Shown piece by piece: positions 43,189 through 54,457 of a stretch of DNA of 64,000 nt; positions within the stretch are counted from its first letter, which is position 1; the number at the start of each line of letters is the position of its first letter. The stretch lies in the NCBI GenBank assembly GCA_024509875.1, contig JAMPIV010012262.1, positions 124,001 to 188,000 of the forward strand, given 5' to 3'. Under the pieces are notes generated by a model. It had not been told where the DNA came from and searched no databases. It saw only the letters and a program-made list of their open reading frames with translations. Source of the DNA: Oreohelix idahoensis (lineage: Eukaryota; Mollusca; Gastropoda; Stylommatophora; Oreohelicidae). The translations under genes and the position numbers were made by a program.

Positions 43189-43442
43189 GCCATCAGCTAA
43201 AGGTCTTTCCATGTCATCTTTATACCTTTCTATCTCCAGTTCTTTTCTCCATGTGTTCTTCAGTCTCCCTGTCCCATTTTTATCCTGGGTGAATCCAGAA
43301 CATGCACTGCCATGTAAAGCTATTAGCAGGTTTCCTCAATGTGTGTCTTATCCATCACCAGCATTTTCTTCTTGATCTACTAACACTTGTCTGGTTCTTG
43401 TCATCAGTTCCACGTTTATGACCTTGTCATATCATTTCAGTT
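43189..43442 (-). pseudogene. RTE LINE (family A) 3' fragment
   Basis: The reverse complement encodes degraded YDKV, TRTRQVLVD, NAGDG*DTH and WKEDLKNTWRKELE-like blocks of the RTE C-terminus. It is broken and short, next to the SINE. Confidence 0.7.
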
Positions 43443-44624
43443 CAGTGTTGTCATTTCTAAATTACATTACCCAGTGTCACATGGTAATGATAATGATTAT
43501 TATTGTTGTATTTGTGGTAAGGAATGGAGAGGTTCATTTTGTACAAAATATAGTGCTTGTTTATATAAATGAAATGTGTTCAGCTTGAACGATTACTCAT
43601 CAGGTCTAGTGAAGCAACCTGAGTTTAGTTAACATCGGTGGAACACATTTTATAAGCATGAATTACGTGTGAGTGAAAGAGTTTTCAGTGGAGATTATGA
43701 ATGGTAGGGAGTTGCTCGCTGGGTTTGGAGCGAGTGGGATGTGTGTTCTGTTGTTCTGAACGGATATGATTTAGAGAAGAATAGTTTCATAAATAGGATA
43801 CTTCTTGAGGAAGTGAGTGACAGCTTCAGTGGTTGAGAAGCTGGGATTTATATTACAGTGTAAGTAATTGGTCTCCACGGGATCAGCTTGATGGTAGCGG
43901 TGAAATGTGACTTTAACTACATTTATGTAATATTTAAATGTTCAGGACATATTTCATTAAATGTTTCTTTGGGACTGTAACCTTGTGGTGATGGTTGCTG
44001 GATGAGTGACAGTGTGATCTACGGGGACCTTTCTCATACACCAATTATACATACCAGTACACAGATTGTGACTTTCCCAATACATACAACAAAATAACAG
44101 AACATTACTGGAGAAAGAACAGCATGTGTCACCCAGCCTGATGAAAAGTAGTTCCTTTAGTCTATTAAATCTCCCACATCATTTTTTTAAACTAGGTTCT
44201 GCGAGTATGATGGTTTTGAAGAAAAAAAAACCACGCAAATAAGGAAAGGATTAACAAAACCAGGATCGGAAACAATACATTTAATTTTTGGATTGAAAAC
44301 ATTTATTCTAAAATATAAATCTGTGGATTAGAAACAACAAACAGAACCAGTTTTCCTATTACTTTATTAAAGTTAAGTTTTTGAGGTATCTGAGAATAGT
44401 CTTCGATGAAAGGTCTAATGCACACTTGATGGATGGATAAATTATGAGAAATAAAAGATTAAAATTAAAAGGAATGCCAAAAAAAAATAAAAATATATGG
44501 AATAATAAAACTGCAGAAGGAATTTGAATGTAGTTCAAATAATTGATAGAATTACATTCATTGAGGAACTTGCTGACATTTTTAGCAAAAATATGTGTAC
44601 CAAATTGGGATGTGCTCTGTGTGG
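43443..44624. other. Unassigned intron
   Basis: I see no gene or known repeat in this 1.2-kb AT-rich stretch. Confidence 0.3.
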
Positions 44625-44850
44625 TTCCTTGGGGTCTCAGAGATGACTAAAATGAGGTTGTGCATAGGGTTGACAACCTCAATATACAACAATAAATTGC
44701 TACAGAAAATACTGTTACAAGAGGTTGTACTTTGGTGTAAGCTTCCTGAACAAAGCCATCTGCTGTGGCGGCTCCATGCTCATGGAAGATCATGATGAAT
44801 ATGGGATTGTGTGAGCAAAGTGGAAACAGTTTGTTGCTGCCCTGCAAGAG
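44625..44850 (-). repeat. Interspersed repeat, copy 5 of 5 (reverse)
   Basis: The reverse complement carries GAGCATGGAGCCGCCACAGC, CAGGAAGCTTACACCAAAGT and TTGAGGTTGTCAACCC. A 45-base RTE tail word (TTTGTTGCTGCCCTGCAAGA) adjoins it at 44829. Confidence 0.7.
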
Positions 44851-45183
44851 GCCACTAGGTGTTGTAACCAGGAAGACGTGAGGGCAAATGGGAAATGATA
44901 AAGGTCTTGTTTCTATAACGGTCTAAGGGAAGTAATAAGTAGAAATATAGATGGGGGGTGAAGATGAGTCTTACGTCCCCTGGTTAAGTGACAGTTTGTA
45001 TCTTGTTTGTCTGTTGAACTGGGATAAACGAAATGAGTTTCACGTGGGTTTAGTGTTTGGGTGAGTTGTTTTGTGAGTGAAGGTTCTGTTCTGGGTGGTT
45101 CGAAAATAATTGAAGTAGTAAATCGTGGCTTTAGATCAAATCAGTTGGTTCTGAGTTTTGACAGAGTGAGCATTTGTCCGCAG

Positions 45184-46198
45184 AGAGTTTGCGCATTGGC
45201 AGAAATTATGTGAGGACGGCAAACCATAAGTCGGAAGAATTCAGGACCACCACTGGTTTAAGTCAAGGTGATATTCTGTCACCTTGTCTGTTCATACTCC
45301 TCATGGACGATGTCATCAAGGCATGTAAGGAGAGGACAGGAAAGTATTCAGTGGGGTGCTGGAAGATTAGACAGGTCTGTATTTCAGAGCTGGCATTTGC
45401 TGATGATGTTGCCCTGATTGCTAAATCAGAGGCACATCTTCAGTCCAGTCTGGAAAGAAGAGCTGGAGAAGAGAGGGATGATCATAAGCAGCTCGAAAAC
45501 AAAAACCATGGTGATATCACGAGAGGAAAGAACACATCAGATTAAGCTGGGAGAACAGGTCCTGGAGCAGGTCGACCACTTTAAATACTTTGGAGCTGTC
45601 ATAGACCGGAAGGGAGGCATCAAAGGAGTTGGCTACCCTAAGAGCAGCAGCTGGGAGACTTTTTCAAGCCATAAATCGAGGATTCCTCAGCAAAAAAAGA
45701 TGTTGGTAAGAAGACGAAGATGGCTGTATACCGCTCCACCTATGCCCCAGTCTTGACGTATGGATGCGAGTCATGGGCAATGACTACAACCCACAAAAGC
45801 CAGATCCAAACCTCAGAAATGAGGTATCTGAGGAAGGTGGTTGAAGTAACATGAAGAGACATGGTCCGCAACCAGACGATACGTCAAGGCCTAAAAACCC
45901 AACCCCTGCAGACCCAAGTAGAACAATCCCAACTGAGATGGTTTGGCCATGTCTGCAGAATGGGAGAAGTTCGGCTACCACGACAAGCATGGGAAACTAA
46001 GAGCCAGGGATCCAGACCTCCAGGACGACCCAAGTCCGTTGGGAGGACAAAATTAGACAATCTTTGAAGGACTGAGGGCTAGAATGGAACCAAGCCAGGA
46101 GAAAGACTGCTGATAGAATAGTATGGCGCACTCTCTTACAAACCTCTACACCTCACGGTAGAAGAGGAACGACTAAGTAAGTAAGAGTTCGCGCATTG
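45184..46198 (+). pseudogene. RTE LINE (family B) 3' fragment with 15-bp target duplication
   Basis: The insert 45199-46183 is flanked by AGAGTTTGCGCATTG (45184-45198) and AGAGTTCGCGCATTG (46184-46198), one mismatch in 15. It encodes NYVRTANHKSEEFRTTTGLS, QGDILSPCLFILLMDDVIKA, then LAFADDVALIAKSEAHLQSS (catalytic box), KLGEQVLEQVDHFKYFGAVI and, in other frames, LRWFGHVCRMGEVRLPRQAW. It ends in a TAAG tail at about 46172-46184. It is 5'-truncated and frameshifted. Confidence 0.9.
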
Positions 46199-46521
46199 TA
46201 TAATATAACCCAAGGTATCTGGGTTGACCTGCGGTTTACAGAAGATACATCATGAACTTCACTCTTCTTGCCACTCTGGTCGAATGACAGTGTTATATTT
46301 TTGTGAGATGACAAGATGTCAGTATATATTTCATAAGGAAGGACTGTGTTGTGTTCGTAAGACCAGGTACGTTGAAAGTTATGAGCCTTTTTAGTTGTAG
46401 TGAAGTACAGTAGACTGGCAGACAGTCGAGTAAGAAGAATGAGCTTGGTAAATGTACATCCTTGATGGTAGACCAGTTTTCTTAACAGAGATACGCCAAG
46501 ATAGCTGCAGATGACTATAAC
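46199..46521. other. Unassigned intron
   Basis: No gene or repeat I can support. Confidence 0.3.
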
Positions 46522-46537
46522 TGAACATTGAGATAAA

Positions 46538-46967
46538 TGTTGTTTTGAAGAGGTGATGGGTGGAGAGCGGGCACTTAACAGCTGACTGTTATTGCCTCTT
46601 CTCTAGTGCTTGTAATGATGATAGTGAGTCTGTAAATATCGTAACAGCTTTTGGTGGGTTATCTTCTATTATTTCTAAACTTTTTAGAATTGCTACCATC
46701 TCTGCGGTAAAAATCGAAGCCCCTTCAGTTACACTGTAGCTCTTTTTAATTCCCCACTGTGGTATTTCTATTCCTGCACCTAGTTGCCTACTATCACCCT
46801 TAGATCCATAAGTGTAGAGGCCAGACTTTGTTTTGTTAGTTGATCTATGAACTTTCTACTTATCATTTTGGCTTCCTTATCTTCTATGTTTTGTTTGATC
46901 TTTTCAGTAAGTGAGTAGTCTATGATTGGTGTTTTTAGTTCCCAGGGTGGTATTTTGCTTTTATATT
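46538..46967 (-). pseudogene. Nested LINE: RNase H domain
   Basis: The minus strand encodes VEFYCKYKSKIPPWELK, TPIIDYSLTEKIKQN and, in a second frame, GAGIEIPQWGIKKSYSV, TEGASIFTAEMVAILKSLE and FTDSLSSLQALEKRQ, an RNase H fold with its catalytic Glu and Asp. It is the continuation of the polymerase end at 57225-58008. Confidence 0.85.
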
Positions 46968-47331
46968 TACAGTAGAACTCCATTTATCCGAACCCCAATT
47001 ATCCGAACATCCAATTATCCGAACACTTTTTCCAGAAAAAAAAAATCAATCGCCACCAGTCACGTTAGACTACATTTCTGAATCTTTTCAGGCGGCAAGC
47101 TTCAAATGTGTGCAAACAATTTGTAGAGGATGGGATGGGCTAATGGTCGGTTGCTTACGTACAGGAAGTCAGTTACTGTAGATCATAAAGTCAGTTAATA
47201 TCTGGTTTACCAATCCAGTGTACGTGTGCGTTCTAGGCAGAACACTGGCTAAACAGACAGTTCAACTTAAAATAATTGTGTCTGCTACTACAGCAGAATA
47301 ATTTTGGTGTACAAGTATTTCTCTGTGCGAT

Positions 47332-48182
47332 ATGGCATCTTCCAGTAAGCCTAAAGCATATAAAAGGAACCGCAATGTTTTGTCAATTGAAACGAAAACA
47401 GAAATTATCAAGAGACTAGGAAAAGGTGAAACTGTGTCTTCACTTGCGAGGATTTTCAATGTTGGGAAAGCTACCGTCTCTGACATCAAAAGTAAAAAGG
47501 ATAAAATTATGAGTTTTGCATCGAAATTGGAGAGTGAAAATGGGTCGAAGAAACGTAAAACCATGAGAAATGCGAAATATTTGAAATTGGAAGAGGCTTT
47601 GTATATATGGTGTCTGCAAAGAAGAAGCAAATCGGAACCTATCTCTGGTTCTCTATGTGTGAAAGGGCACTTCAGTTCAACAATCAACTTGACGGTCCTC
47701 CTGACTTTAAATCTCGTCATGGCATACGAGAACTAGGAGATTTCAGGGAAGACTTATCTAAATGCAACGCGAAAATTTTAAAGAAACATTCTTGGCTTTT
47801 TTGGAAGAAGAATGTTATTCCCTCGATGATGTGTATAATGCCGATGAGACTGGCTTATACTGGAAATCATTGCCTCAAAAATCACTTGCATCTCAGCGCG
47901 AAGCAGCTGCCCCTGGGTTTAAAAAGTGCAAAGAGAGAGTAACAATTTTGGTAGCCGCGAATGCCAATGGAAGTCATCGTTTACCGGTGCTAATGATCGG
48001 CAAAGCCAAAAAACCACGTTGTTTAAAGAATGTGACATGTCTCCCATTGTGCTACAAAGCACAGATGAATAGTGAAATATTTCTTGATTGGTATACAAGT
48101 CAGTTTCATCCCTGAGAGAACAAGAACAGAAAACTGGAAAAGTAATTCTTCTACTGGACAATGCACCATCTCATCCAAGACG
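47332..48182 (+). pseudogene. Tigger transposase, DNA-binding and first part of DDE domain
   Basis: MASSSKPKAYKRNRNVLSIE opens a CENP-B-type helix-turn-helix (KTEIIKRLGKGETVSSLARI, FNVGKATVSDIKS), followed by KRKTMRNAKYLKLEEALYIW. After a frameshift near 47.7 kb comes the catalytic domain: VYNADETGLYWKSLPQKSLA (first Asp), VTILVAANANGSHRLPVLMI and, after a stop at 48113, VILLLDNAPSHP with the second catalytic Asp. The sequence is cut there by the LTR element. Confidence 0.9.
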
Positions 48183-48183
48183 T

Positions 48184-49832
48184 TGTAGCGAACGGTTTTC
48201 CTAGTAGAATAAGTGGTCTCGATCACAGAGTAGAATCTCTCTCCAGAAAGTAGAAAGTTCCAGTGTCGAGAAAGTACACGGTTCACAATGAGTTTACAAG
48301 CTGTGAATACTCTGAGGCTGGAACTTCTCAGAAGTATAAGATGCTCTACTTCGCTATCGTAACGCCTAATGTGATTTTATAATTAAATTAAGAAAATTAA
48401 CTCAAAATTTAACCAGTATAAAAATTTTAACAAGTGACTGATAGTACTATTATCCAATTTATTAATGTACAATCTATTATATTACCCTGTAATGAATAAA
48501 GTTGGAAGATGGTAAAATGTATGATTATTTACAGTTACAAATTAAAATAACTAATAGAAAAAGTCTTGATTTATCTTTCCTACTGATATTTATAAAACAG
48601 TTTGTCACATTAATCTCTTGCCATCTAGTTTTCATCAATAGAAAGTCGATTTTAGAACTGCTCACAGATTTTATTTGGATGGAAATATAAAAACAACTTT
48701 ATCCACGTCTGACTCCGAGGTTCCATCTCCGACAAACGGAGTACGGAACACTGTCCTTCATAGCCCTAAAACTAAACTACGGGGGACTAAGGTGTTGAAG
48801 TTTGTTTGACCTCTAGGCATCAGTGATGCCTACTCAGTCACCGTTTCTTAGACAAGAAGTAATAGGTGGCCATTGTTCTAACAAGTCACCAACCCCTCTG
48901 CTGAGGCCAATTGAATCATTGTAGTATATTACAGAGAAGCATGATAAGATAATGTAAAGGTGCAGAATTAACAATTTGTAACTCAGATTTTGATACTGGC
49001 TACGAATGAACCTTTGCCTACACTTAAGAAAGTCACGTCACTTTGTAACTAGCATGGCGTAAGCTCCAGCGCGAAGAATTAGCCATAAAATAATGGCTTT
49101 CCCAATGCCGGTGTTACTCTGGTTAGCGTTCCCTTTTTTTTAATATATCTGCCTAAATCGAACCTGGCTAAAGATCTAAAGAGAGATATTAGTAAAACTT
49201 AATAAACTTACATACCCTCTTAGAGTAAGCTACTAACGGTGAGTACTGTATTGGAATCTGCCCTAATTTTGTGTGAACTTTTCTTGCAGAGTCTTACTCC
49301 GTTTTGGCTTCTGGTGGTGTGGTGATTTACAATGCGCCGGCAGTCTATCCAGTACGAGAAGCAGCTCCCAAATTCCCCAAAAGATTTTTAGTTTTCAGTA
49401 TGTTTGAAAAATCTGTGCTTTTCCTGTGACCATGTCACTCACACACTTATCTCCTTCCTTCCTCCTATATAACATTTCTTTTCCCGCAAATGGCTTAACA
49501 AGTTGACTTTTAGTAATAAATTTTTAAAGAACTTTTAGCCGAATGAAGTGAAAAATATTAATTACCTTTAAAACTATTATATTTGAATAATAACCTTTAT
49601 GGATAGATGTTGAGTTATATTTAATTAATATTCTTATCTCCGTACCCTCACTGTAGTGAAAAATTTATCCAGTAAAGCAAACTTTTAAAGTCGCCATACA
49701 TCCTATATACTATTTCCTCATTCTTCATAATACGTATGGGCTTTAAAACCGTCCGAAACTTTCCAAAGAAAGACCGCAGCGCTGAAAGAAGTGTTCGCGC
49801 TACAACCAAGCAAGTGTTTAACCAAAATCTCT
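48184..49832 (-). repeat. LTR (3' LTR of the gypsy element)
   Basis: It matches 54458-56422 from TGTAGCGAA...GGTTTTCCTAG to AAGTGTTTAACCAAAATCTC, with many 1-20 base indels. It is about 300 bases shorter than its partner and lacks the last GCTACA. Directly right of it lies AAAGAAGAGGGC on the minus strand (49835-49846), the polypurine tract. Confidence 0.85.
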
Positions 49833-49929
49833 GAGCCCTCTTCTTTAAAACATGCCTGCACGGTTTTAACGTAAACACATTGCTGCAGTTCCTCCTTAAT
49901 TTTTTCTGTTTACTAATATCTCCTGTGAT

Positions 49930-50500
49930 AGGATGCCTACTAAAAACATCGGGTCCAAGAAATGGTATTCACCTGAACGAATATGGAGATAACAGTAAAA
50001 AGCAAAATCGTGAATTTAATTTTTTTTAGACAACTGCTAAAAACATCAAAGGCTGGTGATCACTTTTCCACAATGAATGTTTGTAAAGAAAAGGGGCGAA
50101 TTTGTTTCGAACCAGACCAAAGCGAGGCATTCTAACTTCAAAACGGTAGAAATAAGTTCTCTCAGCAGTAATTTGACTTTGCTACTGGCAAAAGTACTTG
50201 GAATAGCAATATTGTGGCGGTGTGTCTGCCCGCTTGTAGTAATGTTACGCTCCGAATGGCCTAATTGCTAGCATCCGTTCAGAATTCTTGTGTGAGATTC
50301 AAGGATAGGTTTATTGTCCAGCTTATTTTATCAACACTGTGTTCAACCACTCCACAGTCCATTGATTATTATCCTGCATGGACCCTTTATTAGGTTTAAG
50401 ACGGTCATAATGGCGCGCACAATGAGGTTAAAAATGGGTATATATTTCTGATAAAAGCACAGTGACACAAAGGCATCTTACAACTTGGTGCTTTTCCTCA
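49930..50500 (-). pseudogene. Gypsy element: RNase H
   Basis: Read in several frames on the minus strand: NKFAPFLYKHSLW, KSDHQPLMF, LLSPYSFR and DVFSRHPITG, matching the end of a Ty3/gypsy RNase H (SDHKPL, YxxG-DN-AD-LSR region). It is next to the polypurine tract, so no integrase follows it. Confidence 0.75.
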
Positions 50501-50599
50501 TTTTTCTCTACATTCTTTGGGTCCCGGAGACATATGCCCTGTATGAGATAGTGAGTGACCTAAAAAAGGTTCCAATGTCTCAAATCCATTATGACACAT

Positions 50600-51180
50600 T
50601 TTTTAAAAAAAAGTTTTTTTTTTTTCGTTGGGGGGCCCGGTGCTGTCAATTGCATCTTAATCTAACCTAACAGCAATTGGGGAGAGTGCTACTACGTGTT
50701 CCTCGTATGTAGTGTAGCAATCAGAATAACATCCAAAGTTGTGATATGAGGATTTTGTTAATGTTTCCAAACAATTTCCTCATCATTCGTGAAGAAACTG
50801 TGGAGCATTCTTTAAACCAAACGGTAGACATTGAAACTCGTAATGCTCCATCCCGGTTTACTAAAGGCTAACCCAGTTTCCTAACTACTGGTTTCCACTT
50901 GGTATTTGGTAGTATCACCTGCCTTAGATCTTACTTTTGAAAAATACCCGAGCCTTCTCAATGTAGCAAAGTACCTACCTGAAATTCATTGATAGGCCAT
51001 TTACAATAATCAATGCATAAACCAGTGTTCACTCACTATGCTTTTTAATAGCACCAACACTTCTTGTAAGGGAGTTTCAGACTTTTGAAATAATTTTCTC
51101 TTTTAAGAGATAATGAAAGTGCCTGTCCCTTTACTCCGCATACAAATCTGGTGTAGGGTCCAGTAATCGTCATGTCATAC
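50600..51180 (-). pseudogene. Gypsy element: reverse transcriptase
   Basis: Minus-strand fragments in changing frames: LCIDYCKW (CIDYRKLN), INEFQ, KVDLRQ-like, KWKPVVR, PFGLKNAPQF-like (TTTGGTTTAAAGAATGCTCC at 50805-50824 on minus), MMRKLFGN, VILIA (normally DDILI) and ALSQLLLRL. FLGHSLSHTGHMSPGPKE at 50575-50510 is the connection to RNase H. Order and content are those of a Ty3/gypsy polymerase. Confidence 0.8.
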
Positions 51181-51329
51181 AAATTAGTACACCCCGCTTA
51201 TCTGTGATACATCAGCTATGGATTTCTAAACCTCCTGAACCTTTTTCCTCTTCAAGAGTTTGGTTCACTCACATTACCTACATAGCTTTCCAGTAGTTGA
51301 TAGGGGGTATTCCATGGAGGAATATTGGT

Positions 51330-52400
51330 TCATCCTGCATTTCCCAATGGCCAGGGTCTCAAGAATGGGCAAGTTCTGATGCTGTCCCTGTCATAATACT
51401 TTTTTAAGAAGGGTTGACATGGATAACACCTTCTCCTTACCTTTCTTGTCAAAAGTCCGGGAAAGTTTTTCCAATATGACCGTAGGGTCCCCCTGATTTG
51501 CAATTTATTATTGCTGCTGGGCAATCTTAGTAACAGAATAATCCCCACCTCAAGTTCCCTATCATTTGCTGTATTTTATTGTAAGCAGCCTGCTTCCTCC
51601 TGGCCTGCTCAATGTTATCATTTTTTCCATTTCCAACTTGTATCCACAATCGACGATGTCAACACGTTGACGTATTGGTATGAGAAGTCACGTTTTTCTT
51701 CTGCTTTTTTCATCAGTCCATGTCCCGCAAGTCAATGCTTCCAGTGGACCCCTTTGATTGCGTCCAAAACAACAATGTAAGACTGGACGCCAATTCCTAG
51801 TGGAATGTGGAAGGCAAATAGTGCTGAGGTAAGTACTATGTGTCCCAAGTTTTCAAATAGCCAATCTAAGGATTGAAATGAGCGTGCCATGAACCCGCTC
51901 TACTTGGACCATCTCCGCTTTGGGCGTGGAAAACGGGCTACAGTGATAAATGTCTAGCTTGAAATAACCTGAATACTTCTTGTGTTAAGCTTTCTTCCCC
52001 TAAACTGAGAAACCAATTGTCTGTCAATATTTTGAGTGGGAAACCTAATCGGTCGTGATATATTGGTTAACAGTTCCTCTGCCACATGTTTCCGAATCTA
52101 ATTCGATGACCTTGCCTACTGCCTCTCCCCACATGAAAGCCAAGTATCGACCATGGTTAAATATAAATCAAACTTCTTGGTCCTATCTGAGGGGTCCAAC
52201 ATACCTCACCCACGGCAACACTTCCCAATGATGGGCATTTCTCCCATGTGTTGCTGGTGCAGTCTATGTTAGGAGCTACTCTTTGGCATCTGGGACAGGA
52301 TTGTCCCTCTGTGAATCCCTGGCCAAAAGTAGTGACAATTCCGTTGTCCAGTGGATTTCCCATATGCCCACTGAAGGGTATAGCATGTCCCTAGCTTTCA
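51330..52400 (-). pseudogene. Gypsy element: integrase
   Basis: On the minus strand, in order: the zinc-binding end CPRCQRVAPN (about 52295), DPSDRTKKF and LTMVDTW (about 52170-52140, normally TMVDYATRY), VIEL, ILTDNWFLSLG (about 52035; the TDxGxxF block), an NG-x-VERFH-like region in broken frames, and the C-terminal GPY/F-type module LPSSNNKLQIR...KKYYDRDS (51520-51360). These are the parts of a Ty3/gypsy integrase in the right order, lying between gag/protease and the polymerase. Confidence 0.8.
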
Positions 52401-52729
52401 TAACCCTGCCTCCCCGTATGATTTTGTGCACTACACCCTGTCATTTTGGTCCTGATTCCAGTTTTCTAATATAAGCCTTTTTATCATATATAAAGTCTCC
52501 TTCTCTCTGGAATGGCTTTTTTTAGGTAATTTGCTTAGCCAAAAGCAAGGCTTCAATGTACTGTCATCAAGGAGCCTTTCCCTCATCTCTTCTGGTGATG
52601 AGTAATTGATGATAGTGTCCCCTCCTCTTTCTTTAGAGCTGCCTGGTCTGGACTGTTGCCATACACTATGTATCTTGTAGGTTCACCTAGAAAGACATAA
52701 TACATCCCAGTATTAGTGGGAAGATCGGG

Positions 52730-52970
52730 ATGTCCATCACAGCTGCTTTGATCACTCCTTCCACATAGCGAGAATCTTATGTTGAATCGGGCTTATGGGC
52801 AGTGATCAAGGTTCCCTGCTCCATGACTGGTCCTCTGATATCCACTGTTTCTTTCAGTGGTTATCTGTGTCCGGACTCACCAGAGATATCACACTACATG
52901 AGTCATAAGTCACAAGCCTGTATCATATAAGCACAGTAACTATTGGTGCCATTTCAAGGTTCACTATCCC
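52730..52970 (-). pseudogene. Gypsy element: protease-like block
   Basis: Minus-strand fragments MAPIVTVLI, LVTYDSCSVISLVSPD and VEGVIKAAVMDIPIFPLILG fit the pattern of a retroelement aspartic protease (DSG-like core, then LILG). It is damaged, and the assignment rests on position and the last block. Confidence 0.5.
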
Positions 52971-53249
52971 TCACAGACATGGGGGATGATGAGGTCATTC
53001 TGACTATCTGGTCCCCTCCTTCCCTTGTTCTCTGGTGAAGAGGCATTTGATGAGGAGGGTTTTTCCGACCTGCTTCCCGCAATTTGTGGATACATCATAT
53101 TTGGCAAGATTTACACCACTTTTTCCTTCCTTTTTCTTGGAGGTTTCTTTTCTGATCCTAGAGGTTTTTTTTGTCTTTAAAAAGTTCTGTGTTTGTTACT
53201 GTGTGAATTGGTCCCCTGTTGATTCATATTGGTAAAGTTTTGTGAAGGT

Positions 53250-54165
53250 TTGAAGTTCTCACCCTGCTTCTTCTTATTTCCTGATACTTTTCTGACTGAG
53301 CTGCTTGATATCTTTTCAGCCATGGTTAAAAATACTTCCAATCTCTCAGCTCCTTGGTTCCATAAGAAATTTTCTCATTTCTTGAGGCATGGATTCTCTC
53401 AGCTTTGTCGCATCATGACCATGTTCTTTTATATCTTGACACTTTCCTAAGCTAATCCATTTTGTCAGATAATTTTCCAATCTGGCAGAAAACTGGGTGA
53501 TAGTTTTCTCCTGGAAGTACTTAGCAAGTTCGGAATCTCTTTCTATAAGATTCAGAATTCTTTTCGTACCTGACCAGTAAAGCTTGTTTTAAGATTTCAT
53601 AATCTTCCTGGTCTTCTTTTGAGAGTTTTTTAAATAAACATCGTATGAAACTCCCCTCAACCCCTGAGATAGCTTAAGGCTCCATTTTTCCTTTTCCAAT
53701 CCATAAGAGCCAGTCATCTCTCATATTCTATCCAGGAACGACTCAATGGCGTCCTCTTTTTCAATAAATGGACCCAGGTGGAAACTCATGGCTGCATTTG
53801 CCGCGCTATGGTTGGAGCTATTCTCAGAGCGAGGTGAGCTAGCACCATGATTGCTAGCTGCGCCCTGGAGTTCAAGGGCCTTTAAACTTAACTCATGCGC
53901 TCTTTTGTAACCTTCTTTCTTCAGCTTCCAAAATTATCTCTTTTCTTCTCTTTCCAGTCCCTTTTGGCTTCTCTCTTCTCTCGCAATTTCTGCGTCTAAT
54001 TTCTTAGCTGCAGTCTCAGCTTCAAAAGTTTTAGTCTCTCTTTCTGCCTCTAATATCTTATCTTCAGCCTCAACTTCCATTCTATTGTTCTCTCTATCTG
54101 TGATACAATATCGAAATTAGAAGCATCTCCTGTCATTACCCAAGTCTTTTCCTTCCTGCATAATG
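53250..54165 (-). pseudogene. Gypsy element: gag-like region
   Basis: On the minus strand an acidic/basic coiled-coil stretch (ERETKTFEAETAAKKLDAEI, AREERSQKG) is followed by NHGASSPRSENSSNHSAA and MSFHLGPFIEKEDAIESFLD, the typical start of the gag core in this type of element. Frames break repeatedly. Confidence 0.7.
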
Positions 54166-54457
54166 CTCTAAACTTCACCAATTTGATGCTTACTTACCAG
54201 AGGGTATATAATTTTATCTTCACTAACAAACTAAAAATCAATTAATTACTTTGAACAAGACAAATCCTTAAAACCTTGTGAGCGTTTCCTATTTACTTCG
54301 TACTCAATGGTACTACTATTACAAACAAATTTCTAAGTTTTTAGAATTTTTTCCAAAAAAAAAAATTTATTTTTACAAACTATTTGTGGCTCAAGATAGA
54401 AGAATACATAGATAGTGGCCCAGGATACAAAATAATATCCCGCGAAAGAGCCCCCAA

